From Tetraselmis striata (taxonomy: Eukaryota; Chlorophyta; Chlorodendrophyceae; Chlorodendrales; Chlorodendraceae): a stretch of 64,000 bases of DNA. This document shows positions 1-12,495 of the stretch, one piece after another. The stretch spans positions 62,001 through 126,000 of the forward strand of contig VCJN01001883.1 of the NCBI GenBank assembly GCA_006384855.1. The letters run 5' to 3'. The first letter of the stretch is position 1, and each line of letters opens with the position of its first letter. The notes under the pieces were generated by a model that ran no database searches, was not told the origin of the DNA, and was given only the letters and a program-made list of their open reading frames with translations. The position numbers were made by a program, and so were the translations under genes.

Positions 1-321
1 GCCCTGCATCCTGGACGGGTACCCTAGCAGCAAAGCAGGATTCCTTCATCATTTTTTCGATGATTACCGCCCGCCCCCCCCCCCCCCCCCCCCCACCCCC
101 CAACCCCCAACGGCGGGACACCCAGCCGCCCCGCCCCGGGTCAGACGATGAAGCAGCGAGCTCCGGTGCTGCTTCATGCAAAGCGCAGCCACATGCTGAG
201 CTTATTTTGACAGCCAAAGTGAACCTACCGCCAATCTTCCCGTCGACGCAACCGATACCAGCGTGCAAGAGAGATTGCTTGCAATAGGTACGCGAACAGG
301 GTAGCGGGCGCGTTCGGGGCG
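1..321. other. 5' flank of the first gene, with a poly-C tract
   Basis: This stretch holds a C homopolymer of about 30 bases (roughly 74-105, one A inside) followed by GC-rich sequence up to the ATG at 322. It is probably promoter or 5' untranslated sequence of the gene that begins there. I see no other coding signal, and the short proline-rich reading frame over the tract is only the homopolymer translated. Confidence 0.4.
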
Positions 322-627
322 ATGGCATCCAGCAAGCCACCCACCGATATGTCAAAGGCCAGCCATGCAGAACTAGACTCCATGATCGAGGCGCAGCAGA
401 AGCTGCTGGACAACATCGACCGCTTGGAGAAGCAGTCGCCAAAAAATCAGTCTTCCTGGGCGCGCTTGAATCGCGCGGTCACCAGCAACCGATCCGGCGC
501 AAGCGTGATTGTGATGCTGGCCGCCTGCACCGCAATGTCCCTCAATATGCTGTCCAATAAGCGGGACTATCAGGTGATCCCCCGCGCGGATGGCTGCCGT
601 AGGGACCAGTAGGATGGGAGGGGGAGT

Positions 628-661
<34 letters not shown>

Positions 662-1323
662 CTCTCCGAGAATATGCCGATGCTCACATCAAGAGTGATG
701 TGCCGATGCTCCTCTTGCGGCAGAGCAAGAAGGACGAGCTAGATGAGTCCCTGGCCCTGGCAGAACGGGCACGAGTAAGGTAGACGCCCGCAGTGGATTT
801 GTGAGTGTATCCCAGGGCACTGTGCGAGTTCAGGATCCAGCGTTGCGGGGGAAGGGGGGTGGGGGGTGGGGGGTGGGGCGCTAATTGAACTGTGGCTCGT
901 GTGCGGGTGGCCGCCTCTTAAAAGGGCGGTCAGTGAGGCGCAAGCGTCGGAGGCCAAGCTGCAGCAACTGCAGGGCGCGATCCAGGCTGAGCTACGGGCG
1001 GGGGGCTGGGGCATGGCATCCCGCATCGACAAGCTGGTCTCTTCGGTAAGCTTTCCCCGGAATCCCCGCACACACCGTATCTGCCCCGTGCACACAGCAA
1101 TGCGCCGCACCGCATGCTTGCTCACCTAAGCACTTTCGGACTGCCTCCTGGTTTTTTACCGGGCCCTAAACATTATGCCCTGCCATGCACAGGCTGGTTC
1201 GCTTAGTGCTCAGAGCAGCGCTGCAGATGGAGCAGCGCCGGAGCAGGTGCGATTGCGTCTTTCTATGCCCGCCGTGGCACGATTTCGCGATCTCCCTCCA
1301 GGCCTTAACGTGTCGATGTGGTA
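322..1323 (+). CDS. small coiled-coil protein with one membrane segment (4 exons)
   Basis: I do not recognise the family. Exons read as 322-573, 694-774, 938-1045 and 1193-1323, all joined in phase 0, giving about 190 aa with a TAG stop at 1321-1323. Donors are CAG|GTGATC, CGA|GTAAGG and TCG|GTAAGC. The acceptor of exon 2 is the least certain, because a poly-G run of about 33 bases fills that intron. Residues about 15-40 are heptad-like (ELDSMIEAQQKLLDNIDRLE). Residues about 58-76 form a hydrophobic stretch (VIVMLAACTAMSLNML) that could span a membrane. The second and third exons (LDESLALAERAR, EAKLQQLQGAIQ) again look like coiled coil, and the tail is Ser/Ala-rich. The protein may be a membrane-anchored coiled-coil adaptor; that role is inference from shape only. 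Confidence 0.5.
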
Positions 1324-3522
1324 GTCATAGAACAGGGGCAGGAGAATCTGCTGTGCCTTCCAGAGCTCGAATCCAATATCTATAATGGATACATATTTAA
1401 CGCTGTATCAGATATGCAGAGAATATTCCTATGGTGTGATTGGAACCCCGCTCTGTCTCTGAAGCTGCGCGCGTTGCTCGCAGGTTCAGAAGGTTCAGCC
1501 AAAGATGATATGAGGGGACATGCTGGTAGTTGTCTGTGCTAGCTGTGGAACTAATGGCCACGCGTAGGGGCTCAGGTATGCAGCAGCCAAGGTGGGGCCG
1601 GCGGGGATGTCTGTTAATCACCACGGGCATACACTCTGGGCAACATTCAAACAAACGTTACGTGGTCCCCTCACAATACGATGTGACCTTTGGATGTTCG
1701 TGTGTAGACATGCTGTCCTGTGCACTTTGTCGATGTTGAAACCTGTCACTGGATTGCCGCCTAAACGATTTGTCATTAAAAGGCCATCGCAGAGACGATG
1801 CAACGATTTCACTGTTGCCAGTCCTGTCTCGGGTGCGAAAAATAGCATATTTGTGCTTGAGGTAGCACTCACATGCGGGTGAAATGCTGCGTTCATGCCC
1901 GCGGCGCCAGCCACTGAGACTAGTCACGATTTAGAGCTAAACGGCGGTGCTAGGCGCGCCCTTATGCTACGATGAAGGGATTGTGCAGTTGGGTCTTTTT
2001 GAATGCTGTGCCGCAGCTACTAGTGATTATAGCACGCTCCCTTGATCACTTTCGACCACGCTTACTTTGCACAGCGCCGTCTCAAAGGATGAATCAATTC
2101 CATGCTGATGTATCCGAGGATTATGGTGCGGCATGGCATGATTAAACACGCCATGCCTGGGCGCCTAACAATCGTGAGCTTATGGGCGTCACCCTGTCCC
2201 AGAAGCGCGTACCTGGGTACAGCATTGTGCCAAGATCAATCAATAGCACCCTGTCCTGTCTGCACATATTGATGTGGGCATATATCTTATCATCTGCTTG
2301 GCTGGCGATTGATACACATATGGCACTGGCAGCAACAGACTTATTTGTTGCCACCTTCGCTGCCGTATTTACTCACAAAGTGTGGCCATGGGAATAATGT
2401 CCGTAGTAATTCCAGCCTCCCCAGCGGAATCTACCGCTACTCGCCACAGGTATTATTGGTACGTATGAATATGTCGAATCCCGCAGTGGATGTGGAGAAC
2501 AAAGAGCCTGGGTGCAATTCATCACAATCCCCGCAGATTCAGTCAGTCTGTGCTTTGTTAATGCACAATAGCTGCAGAAAGTCACTTTCCCGTTTCCTTC
2601 GCAGTCTTTTTGCTCAACAGTGAGATAGTATATAATGCAAAACCCACCCGGTATATGGTAATGCATCCCGGTATGGTAGTGTCTTTGCACATGCCGGCTG
2701 TTGCATGCATCTATCTCAGAAAGAGAGACCACCACAAGAGGACGTTCTTGAGCTAGCTGCAATACAATGTTGCAAGACTTCGATTGCCAAGCAACATTTA
2801 TTAATTTCAAAGTAGACCAGGCTTCTGAATGTAAATGATGTATTAGTATTACGATAGCAGAAGTATTGGTAACTAGGATGTGAAAGACTGATATAGGCTG
2901 TCCAATCGAAGAATCATCATCCCTCTAAGACACCATGCACCCCCAACCAACTGTATACCCCCATTACTGTGTACGAAGACACGATACTATGCACTGCATT
3001 TACAACACGTTTTAAATTTTCAGAATTAATGTGCCCGCAGATTGCTTTTTTCATTCCGCATCATGCTCGTATTTTGTAGCTTCCTTCATCTAACTGATTT
3101 TTGCTAACTCCCAGCTGGGCCTAACAGTGAAGTATAAATACTTTACTACTGTTGTGCTGCCTATAATTGCGACCTGTGCGTCATGTAATGGAATCTCTCG
3201 CGTCTAACTACGTTCGGAATTTGACAACAGGGCATGTTCTTAGAGCATCCTTTGTTCTTGCATGTGCCTGGTGCTCCTGAGTAAGCGAGCCCTGCTGACT
3301 TCGATTGGTTGGTTCTGTCCATGACGATGCAGTTTTACCACCACGCAGCAGTTGTGCAAAGACCTTTGTCTTCATGTCTCCGAGGCTGGAGACTCAAAAG
3401 CACATACTCAAAAGCACAATGCTTGCCATACGTCATCGCTTGACAGCATTACTACCTGTGCCAAGGTTTTCTAAATGGCGTTTTTACAACGGATGCCTCT
3501 ACTACGGGTAGTTGGCAGCTAT
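1324..3522. other. gene-poor interval between convergent genes
   Basis: This is AT-richer than the flanking exons. Short reading frames on both strands do not look like protein and show no splice-linked continuation. It probably contains the 3' untranslated regions of the flanking genes, which point toward each other. A TGTAA motif on the minus strand (3488-3484), about 35 bases after the stop of the SFI1-like gene, fits a green-algal polyadenylation signal. Confidence 0.4.
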
Positions 3523-6500
3523 CTATGCATCGCCACGCATGTATAGGCGATTTCGCCTCATGTAGTTCCGTCTGGAGATATGTTTCCCTGGTGAGCAGAT
3601 TCCGTGCAAACTGGGGCTGTCGCAGGGTCGCTCATCCCCGGAGGACCACTCACCGCTGTCGGAGCTCAGCTCATCCAACAACTCGTTATTTATCCAGTCT
3701 GGAGGGAGATCTGGCAGGCTCGAGTCACTTATTGTGATCCCTACTTTCTGTGTAAATATACGGCTTGCCGTGTCTCCCCCAAAGTCCAGATGATTTTCTC
3801 CGATCTGGTATGAAGCAATATAATCTGCCTTTGCCGGGGAAGACGGCCAGCACAAGTTGGAAGATGAGGAAGGGGACGAATCGCCGTTGGGGGAGTGTTG
3901 GAGACTCCCCCGTATGCTGCTTTCCTGATTGTCGCCGCCCTCTATGAACACGGGATTGTCTTGGTAGAGATCGAGACGTGTAGCCGACGCTACTGGCATC
4001 TCGACGCCACTCGCAAGACGATAGCCCGGCTCGATTGGCGTATCTGGTGGTGCGGCGGTTTCGACCGTGAACACCGGATTTGTCTGCACCCGACTGCCGC
4101 GGAGGTCGACGACCGCAGCCTTGACAGTCTGAGATGGTTTCGGCGTCGACGCGGATACTCTGCGAAGCGATGGGTTCATACACTCGGCTGTGTCGAGGAA
4201 CACATGGACGGGGACGCTCAAAGTGTCCTCCAAATGATCCAGCGATTGCTGATTTTTCCTAGATGCTGGTCGGAGCAGCTCGCCGCTCAGGCCATCACTG
4301 TCGTGCTGTTCCGGCGAGGTCCTTCGTAATATGGGCTGAGTGGCCGTACGCCGGGCCGCCGCGGAGGTTGGCTCATTGTCAAAGCTTGACTTCACCCCGT
4401 CGCCGGCGACGGAGCTGTTTGTCAGAACAGCGATCCGGTTTTGCAATTCTGATCGATCGGGCAAGAGATCAGAACACTTCAATTAGTCGCGGAAACGCGG
4501 CTGCATTGATGGCGAGACTTGCCGCCAGCCTCGCATCACTATTACTTGGCCTGTGATGTTGATCCCCTTCGCTGGCAATGACTACAATGATATTATTTGG
4601 CGACAATTTGCCATTGCGATATTTAATTCAGAGCAGTGTTACACAGTTACGATAGCGACTAGTCGTCGAACAAACTCAATCCGAATATGTTATGTCGACT
4701 GCAGTCGCAGGGTGAGCTTTGCTCGCGTATGCTGTGCGGCATGCAAGTAACGCGCAAGAAATGCAAGTGTATAGTTCAGCCGCTCGCACAATGAACACGG
4801 GTGCGGGGTGCAGGTCACCTGACAGTCGGGCTTGCGAGTGGCGTAACCGACGCATGCTCCGAACCTCCGCCTGCCAGCCGCGCAGGGTCTCGCGACCGAA
4901 GCGCAGGCAGAAATGCAGTTGTGCTTCATTCACCGGCTGAGCCACTGCCGCTCGCCACGCCTGGATGCAACGGCGCTGGGCGGAGCGGCGCGCGGCCGCC
5001 GCTGCCAGGCGCTCTGTACCGACCACCACGACGAGCTCGTCTTGCATGGTCTGCTTGAGTTGGTGCTGTAGATACAGCGTTTTCGCAGCGTCCAACATGT
5101 GGCTGCACCACGCGTAAAATGCAGCGCTGGCAGCCTTCCAAAGGCGTTCGTCCCGCCGCACAGTAGCCGATCGACGCGCATCGCCCAACCTCCGGGCCAC
5201 CGACCACCAGGCGTCGAGCGCATCGCGGCAGAAGGCCCCCTCCGAGGAGTTGCGGAACCACCCGCCTGCTCGATCTGCCGCTGCGAAGGCTGCAGTGAGC
5301 ATGTCAGCCAGGACGCCTCGTCCTGCGTCGCGTCGCTCGGCTGCATTTGCCTTCCAGAGGCGGAGCGCCTGAGCCGAGCGCCGTTGCGAAGACATTACTA
5401 CCGCTGCCTCTGCCCGGGCACGCTCCTCTTCGACTCGCAGTCCTCGGGCTTTTCGGAGCGCGTCGAAGACAGCCTGCAACTTGCGCTCGTATGCCAGCGT
5501 GAGCGCAACGACGAGGCGATGCGACAAATCGGCCTCCCGCGCAGCCTGCGCTGCCCAGCCGCAAAAGGTGGCCTTCATCAGCGCTGTGTGCTCGCGGCGG
5601 GAATCACGGGCGGCGGCGAGCCAGGCGCGCAGAGCGGCAACCCCTGTCGCGACCAGCCGAAGCAGCAGCGCTTCCTGCAGACGGCTAGACAGTCTCGCTT
5701 GTTGCTTCCACACGCCCAGCGCACGGAGGGCCCGGGTTTCATCGGCGCGGTGTTCTGCGACCGCCCGCAGACGCGACAGCCGAAGGGCAGCCGACCAGCC
5801 AAGGAGCGCACGCCGAAGGAGCACGGCGGCGCGAATTTGACGAGCCGCGCGTTTGGAGGTAGCCCAGTTTACTTGGCGGGTCCACCCATCGAGCGCAGTC
5901 CGCAGGGCGGCTCTCGATAGTCGGACGCGCAACTCAGAGCCCAGGGCAGCCCTGCGCGCCCGCCAGCGCGCATACAGCGACAATGCAGCTAGGCCCTTGG
6001 CCAGTGCCAGTCGATCTCGGTACGAGTCGGCGAGATGGCGACGGACGGCACGCTGCAGCACCAGCCGACAGCCTGCGCGAAACGCAGCCCACAACTTCGA
6101 GAGGCGATGTTGCCGCGCGGCTGCGAGCGCCCGCGTGCCCTCCTCCCGCCCTCGACCCGCCTCGACTTGCCACCGTGCCAGCGTGCGCGCCACAAGTGCC
6201 GTCGCGCTGTGCCGAAGCATAGCCCGGCAAGCGGCCTCGCGCGCCCAGAGAGCAGTCCACCGCCGAAAGGCCGCGCCCAGCAGCCACGCACGCCGCATCT
6301 GCATGGCCAGTCGGTCAGCCCGGCTTTCCGCCACAGCGAACGCCCACGCTCTCAGCTCCATGCGCGCCCAGGCGGCTGCCAGGGCTGCGACACCACATGA
6401 TCGCGCACCTCCCACCTCCACAGCGATGCTCCGCCAGCCACCCAGCGTGGCTGCGAGCGCACGATGCCGGCTAGAGGCGCGCAAGCTAGCCAGCCGGCGG

Positions 6501-8859
6501 CGCAATTGCGTCCGCGCGGCGGCCAGCGCCATGAAGCGCGTCGCCCAACACTGGAAGGCAGCGGAGGCGACGGCCCTCTTGTAATGATGCCTGGCCATCA
6601 GCGCTCGCACAGCTGTCGCGTCGCACTCCGCTCGCCAGACACGCCACACGCGCCGCCTTGCCAGTCCAGCGGCAGCTGCCAGTGCGGCTGCATCCGATGC
6701 ACGCGACGCCACTAACTCGTTGCGCCAGATGGCCATCCCCCGCCGGATCCGGGATTCCGCTGCCACAGCTGCCAAAAGCTCCGCTGCCGCCAACACTGCG
6801 TCCGCCCACGCACGCAGCACCCCTAGCGCCACCCAGCGTCGGTGCTCCTCCGCCAGTGCAGCCTGCAGCATGCGTGAGCGGCGCGCCAATGCCTGGGCCG
6901 CCCTCGCCCAGCGCTTCAGCGCGCCACCCGCCAGGCCACGCTGCCAGGGGCACCACGCCTCCAGAGGGCGAGCGGCCGACGATGCCGCCGCCTCCAGCCC
7001 GGCGCGCAGCAGGCTGCTAGACACCGCGGCGCTGTGCCAGGCCGCCAGCACCGCCCTCCCCGTGGCGTGAGCCACGGACGCCCCCACCACTGCTGCCGAC
7101 GGCGCCGTGGCCTGGCAGAATGCCGCCACAATGGCGGACTCGTCCAGTGACACCTCTGGTGAAGGTGGCGAACCCTCCACAGCGCACTCAGCATGCAGAG
7201 CCACTCGCCGTGGTTGCGGGGACTGCAGCAAAGCATCCCCTGTCGAATTGTCTCTTCCAGCTGTCTCAGGCAACGCAGTCTCAGCATCGTCACACAGCTC
7301 CTCTGAATCTGCTGGAATTATGGCGCGGCCGTCCAGTAGTGTCAGCAGCTCGGAGGCCGATACATCACTACACAGCCGTAGCCTGCTGCCGCTGGCCTCG
7401 CCCGCGGGCGCCAGCTCCATGTAGCCGCCAATGGAGGAGTCCGTGACGGGGTGCGCCGCGGGCCGCCGCCCGGCGCTCCGCCACCGCTTCTCGGCGTCGC
7501 CATCCCTTGACAGCTCAGCAAACAGGGAGTCGTCCGAGTCGCTGTCGCTGCTCCCGCTAACATCCAGGACCGCCTCCCTTGCCGCGGTTGGGGTTGACAG
7601 CCTCGAAGCCGCCTCAGCCCGCATGGGCTGGCAACTGTCTGCAGTGTTGACGCCCTCCGGGTCCCCGCTCACCACAGCTCCGTGTGGATGCGCCACATGC
7701 GTCACCGGCCGCTGCCCTTCGGCCTGGCTCTGGCGCTGAGCTTGCCGCACATCGGGTCCTCCCGCCGGCAATGACGGCACCCCAAGCGCTGCCGTTTCCG
7801 CCGGGGCAGTGGGGCATCCGCTGCCGCGCGCTGGGCAGGGGGGCATTGCGGCGGGGGTGGCCTCCACCGGCGCCGGAGGATTGTGAGGGCGCGGCACCGC
7901 AGTCGCCTCCCGAACGTCCTCCGGCCGCAGCAGGTCCGCTGCCACGGCGTTGCTGGGAGCAACCGCTGCGTCTGCTGTTAGCGCTTGGGAGGAGACCCTG
8001 GAACAAGAGGGGGGGGGGGGGTATACAGCGTCAACCGCTCAGCTCATGCGCTCGCGGGCTCACAGGTCGAAGGCTCAGTCTGACTTATGCCAATAAAGGC
8101 ATTTATGTGGCACAGCACCAGTATTGGTAAGTATTCCCCCTCTAACGAACCTCCTGCCCCGCCAAATTTTCTCTATGCTCCTCCCCCGGTGGGCCACACT
8201 CCCTCCCGTCCACCCCACCACCGGTTTCCTACATGTGCATCGGTCACTTGCTGCATCTGCTGTGGGGGCAGCATTGGCGTGTGCATCGAAACTTTCGGCA
8301 ATTACACGGTTGGGTGATTTTATGAAGAAGCTCAGGATCGGCTATTAGGCAAAGTATTGGAGAATGACGGGATTTTTATGTTATCACAGCCCATCTCACG
8401 GGTATCGATACTTTAGAGTATTAATCCTAGGAGATGGAACAGCTGACCAGCAAATGGCAAAGAGGTGTGACGCCGGCGCCGGCTTTCTCACCTGTCAGGG
8501 ATTCCTAGAGATGGATGCATCTCTGTAGTGCGGACAGTGCTCGAGGAGGCCAGCGGAGCTTCTGGAAGGGGGCTCCCACTAGAGGTGGTGGCGGCCAGGA
8601 AGGCACGGTATCGCGATGCAGTGGCTGCCGCCTCCCTCATCACGGCGCTGCCTTCCGCGGCACATGCCTCCCGGGCAGCGGGACTCAGCGAGCTGCGGTC
8701 CTCGCGGCCTGGTTGGCTTTGTCCCGCAGCTGGCTTGCTCCCGCCAGCACCACCGGGCCGCTGCTGCTGCTGCGGATTCCGCTGCGCGTGCGCAAGCTGC
8801 TGCTGCAGGCCCTGTAGTCGCCTCAGGCGCTGCCGCTGCTGGTCACCCGCACACGGCAT
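3523..8859 (-). CDS. SFI1: SFI1-like centrin-binding repeat protein (3 exons)
   Basis: SFI1-family proteins form long helices that bind centrins along centrosome, basal-body or spindle-pole fibres. Exons (minus strand) are 8859-8492, 7997-4819 and 4448-3523, joined in phase 2 then phase 1. They encode about 1490 aa from an ATG that follows an in-frame stop to a TAG at 3525-3523. Splice sites are CAG|GTGAGA with a poly-C/T tract and TTCCAG, then CAG|GTGACC with GATCAG. Residues 1-123 are Gln/Arg-rich, and residues about 140-430 are low complexity with an acidic Ser/Asp stretch (SGSSDSDSDDS). Residues about 430-1180 hold roughly 25 repeats of 23-35 aa centred on a Leu/Phe-x-x-Trp core (LRAWADA, MAIWRNEL, FQCWATRF, FRRWTALW), the SFI1 signature. 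The last 300 aa are Ser/Pro-rich with a possible Cdk-type site (RRTSPEQ). The Ala/Arg/Trp-rich repeats give strong shadow frames. The family is fairly sure; exact orthology is not. Confidence 0.72.
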
Positions 8860-9737
8860 GGCAGTTTGCCTGCGCTCTCACTCGAATGCCAACTTGCGCC
8901 ACGCTCAGGTGCTTCCCTTCTGGCGCGTCATCGTGTACGTCGATAGCACCAAGGCGGTGCCCAACCGGCACAATAAAGTGGCGGCAACGCCGCAATGCCC
9001 CAAGACGCCCCAATGCACACCTACCTGACTCATACGCCGGTAATGCCCCGGTGAGACGGCCAGCCTATATACCAGCAGTGGGAAAGGGAAGGAGTAGGCT
9101 CGTCAGTCTGTCGACCTTCCCGCGTATGCATGCATACCGGTATCTCAAGGAGGGGAGAGGGCGGCTAAGGGGGGGGAGGGGGGGGGGGGGAGGTCTGCTG
9201 CAAGCTCCCCCGGTCCCAGACTCCCAGCGAGCTGGGGCGTCCCGGCCGAACGAGCGGGCTAGGAGGGGAGGGGGTCAACGCATATGCACGAGAGGTAGGC
9301 GGGGGCATCGCACCCTCAGAGGGGCGTCTCCACCCCGAAGGCTTCGGCAGGAATGGCGGTGCTGTGGGCGGTGCCGGGAGCCTGCCGATAAGCTGTTCGC
9401 GCGTTCGGCGGTTATTTATTTATTCACAACACGACGCGCGGCTGTCCAGCCTATCCCGCCGAGTCCAGCCGCAGGGAGCGGGACGGTGCGACCCTCTGAC
9501 ACCCGGAGATGGTTTCTTGCTGGATGTTGCCGCCAGTCTGTGCACTACGGCAATCAGCGCTGCAAGGCGCCGCTGTTGACTCCCCTACCTGCCTGGTTGA
9601 TGCTGTTTCAGCAGCAGGTTTAGTCGCTGTTCATGGTGGATGTTCATCTGTTGGTCGTTGCTCGCGTCACTCGGGAGTTCCTCGCTCTCTCGCACCGTCG
9701 TATTCGCACTCCGCGACAGCGACGCGAGTCGCTCTTG
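8860..9737. other. 5' region of the SFI1-like gene; no gene seen
   Basis: This is GC-rich, with a G-run near 9170-9191. A 335-residue plus-strand reading frame covers 8616-9623, but it runs antisense through exon 1 of the SFI1-like gene and is Arg/Ala/Pro-rich without any domain, so I treat it as a shadow. A sequence at about 9586-9625 weakly resembles the 66-bp block that recurs at 10819 and 11228. Confidence 0.35.
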
Positions 9738-9741
9738 TCGT

Positions 9742-11155
9742 TGTTAAGTATTAACTGAGGTTAGAAAACGACAACGGAGTGATGCCCCTAATCCTATAGC
9801 GGTGCCAGCCCTAGTCGGCCGTGTGCAATCGGCGCCACGATGCTCCGGAAATTTCCGGAATCTTCCTGCGCCGATTCGTACGTCGGCCGCCGGCATCCCC
9901 GGCACCGGAGGGTTGGTGGCAGCAGCTCTAGACCCTTCAACAGCACTGGCTATTTAGGCGGGACACGGACTCGGCACAGTCCATCCCTTTTGCTGTTGCT
10001 TGCGCAACAGACAATCGCACGGTGCTCTGCGCCGTGAGGGACCGTGTGCTCGGCATCATCGGTGCACGTTAAACCTCCGCAGCGATGGCGTTCCGCTGCT
10101 AGGTTGTTCATGGGCCGCCCAATCGCGCAGAGCGGGCGTGCCAGCCGCGCCTGCCCGTATGGCGTGGCACGCCGGCGCTTTTCCCATCGCGCGCCGGCCC
10201 CGCGTTGCTCGCCCGCCAGCGTGACGTCCGACACTCCTGTGGTATCAGCCGTCCATGGTGCTTGCAGCCCGGATCCCTCCGACCTCTGCTTGCCTTCGGC
10301 GTGGCGGGAGTCCGTCACCCTTGCGCGAGACGACACCCGAGTTGTTACCCTGCTGACATCCCGGCGCGTCGTGCGCTGATCTGCCGGGTTTTTACTACTG
10401 CTTCCGACGTGTGGCGCCGCCGGAGCTTTCGTCTAAAATTACTGGCCACCTTATCGCGCGCGACGTGTCACTGGAGCGCTACTCGAGCGCCTCGTGGTGG
10501 AAACGTTGGAGAGGGGGCCGAATCGCATCTGCTTGCGCGTGTCGTCGCGACACTACGGTCCCTGCGTGAGCCTGGCGCCCCGCGTTCGCCTGCACGATCG
10601 GCTCCGCGGCGCTTCCGATGCGTCGCGCGAGCCGTGCTCGTTGTTCGGCAAGTGGAGCGTCCGCAGCTTGCGCACAAGCGATGGACGGGGAGCGTGGAGA
10701 CAGCCGCCGCTCGTGTGGCCGGCCCGCGCATCCGTCGGTGTGTTGTTTGTTCTCAAACACCGGCCTAGCGGGCACGTGGGAAGCGCGCGCCGCCAGGCCG
10801 CTGTGGCCTTCGGCTTCCTTGGCAAAACTGGCTGTGCCTCCCTCTGCCCAGTGCCTACCTGCCTGCTCATGGAAGTAGTTTAATCGTTGTTAAGTATTAA
10901 CTGAGGTTAGAAAACGACAACGGAGTGATGCCCCTAATCCTATAGCGGTGCCAGCCCTAGTCGGCCGTGTGCAATCGGCGCCACGATGCTCCGGAAATTT
11001 CCGGAATCTTCCTGCGCCGATTCGTACGTCGGCCGCCGGCATCCCCGGCACCGGAGGGTTGGTGGCAGCAGCTCTAGACCCTTCAACAGCACTGGCTATT
11101 TAGGCGGGACACGGACTCGGCACAGTCCATCCCTTTTGCTGTTGCTTGCGCAACA
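9742..11155. mobile_element. short LTR-type fossil element (TRIM-like), non-coding
   Basis: Two identical 268-bp direct repeats (9742-10009 and 10888-11155) begin TGTTAAG and end GCGCAACA. The TGTT...AACA ends are typical of LTRs. About 878 bp of non-coding sequence lies between them. A 66-bp block at the end of the internal part (10819-10884) recurs outside the second repeat at 11228-11293, suggesting a tandem or partly deleted second copy. I see no reverse transcriptase, no clear primer-binding site and no convincing target-site duplication, so the LTR reading is tentative. Identity of the two repeats means a recent origin, either by insertion or by local duplication. The four extra matching bases before each repeat (from 9738 and 10884) fit local duplication as well. 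Confidence 0.4.
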
Positions 11156-11293
11156 CCCACCCTCCACTCCCATCCTGGTTGTCTTGCCAGGCCTCAGCGC
11201 CGATGTAATTCACCGACACTGGTCCTTTTGGCAAAACTGGCTGTGCCTCCCTCTGCCCAGTGCCTACCTGCCTGCTCATGGAAGTAGTTTAAT
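10884..11293. repeat. second, shorter copy of the 9738-10884 block
   Basis: The 272-bp segment 10884-11155 is identical to 9738-10009, and 11228-11293 is identical to 10819-10884. The material between the two shared blocks differs: 809 bp in the left copy and 72 bp of unrelated sequence in the right copy. This is therefore not a simple internal deletion of one tandem unit. Confidence 0.7.
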
Positions 11294-11843
11294 ATCTGTT
11301 ACGCACTCGTTGCGCATTTCGAAATAAATGTAGATTATCACACGGGATGAGAGCTCGTGCCCCGACGCTGGAATGAGAGCGTCGCCTCCATATCATGTAA
11401 TAAAGTACTGGTACCCGGAGGGCGCTGAGCGTTATTGCTGACGTACTACTTTTACTGGAACTAGCTCATGTAACTGTACTTTTACTGGAACTGCGCGGGG
11501 CAGCCCGGCACGCGCGGGTGCGGGCGCGCGGCAGCTTGCGCATACTATTAGTACGGGTACCCGTACGAGCGCGGGGAATAGCAGCGCAGGCGCGCAGTAT
11601 TAGAGACTAGGTAGCGAACAGCGCAATCGTCAAACCTTTGCTCCCCGCAACCCCCCTTACCGCCCAGCTCGGCGACAGAAGGCGACGACAGAAAGTCAAC
11701 AGGTTCCACTCGCTCGAAATTTTCTGCATCCTGGGGCACTGACAGGCGCGAAAACTGGCAAGGCAGGGTGGTGTGCCCCGCCACCGGTGCGCGAGTTCCG
11801 TCGGGCTCGCCGGAGCTGGAGTAGGGCGGCGCGGGTCGGCGCG
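11294..11843. other. 5' flank of the PDAT-like gene
   Basis: No gene is seen here. It contains a 17-bp near-repeat (ACTTTTACTGGAACT near 11450 and 11480), a small palindrome (GTACGGGTACCCGTAC near 11552), and GC-rich sequence leading to the ATG at 11844. It is probably promoter and 5' untranslated sequence. Confidence 0.35.
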
Positions 11844-12453
11844 ATGAAGGCCGGGCTGGCCAAGCTGCGGGAGACATGGGACCTGGACCGCCTCCAGGGC
11901 GAGGCCAGGGCGACGATCAACGATGTGATGCAGGGGGGTGTGCCGGAGATGTGGCGCGCGCGGCGACGGGCGCACGGCGAGGGCGGCGAGGCGTCCATGC
12001 CACCGTCGCCGGTGGACTTTCCGGTCGGCGCGGCGGCACCCGGTGTGTAACGGCTGTGGCTTGACCCGCCCCACTCCTTCCCCCCCCCCCACACACACAC
12101 ACCACCACCCAACATTAAGCACCATCACCGCCAAAAACCAATTAAACACTACTATCGATCTAGAGGGACCTCTCGCTGCCCATTCCCTTCCAGCACTCCC
12201 GATAGCACAATCAGCTGATGTCGCAGTCGGAAGGAAGTGGCATGCGTGCTATGTGGGCTCTGCTGTGCAACCAAATGCTGAGAGAGGTGGAGCTCCTGCC
12301 AGTATATATCTGAATGCCCAATGATGGGACACGTTGGCGGCACTTGGCCAACGGATGCACACCTTCCTTCCAGGCCCTCTCTCTCTCCCCCCATCTCTTC
12401 CTCCGGCGCGCTTCAACGGCGCTATTTACCCCCCCCCCTCCCCCCCCCGGGTT

Positions 12454-12495
<42 letters not shown>

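Noticed and set aside
4676-4818. In-frame tail of the SFI1-like repeat exon (GDLHPAPVF...)
   Set aside because: It lies after a good donor with a phase-matched acceptor at 4449, and its composition changes abruptly; it is taken as intron.
8616-9623. 335-codon plus-strand open frame
   Set aside because: It overlaps the SFI1-like first exon in antisense, is Arg/Ala/Pro-rich and has no domain; it is a GC-content shadow.
10240-10252. Possible tRNA-Met primer-binding site (TGGTATCAG)
   Set aside because: Only nine bases match, and it is 230 bp from the end of the LTR-like repeat instead of next to it.
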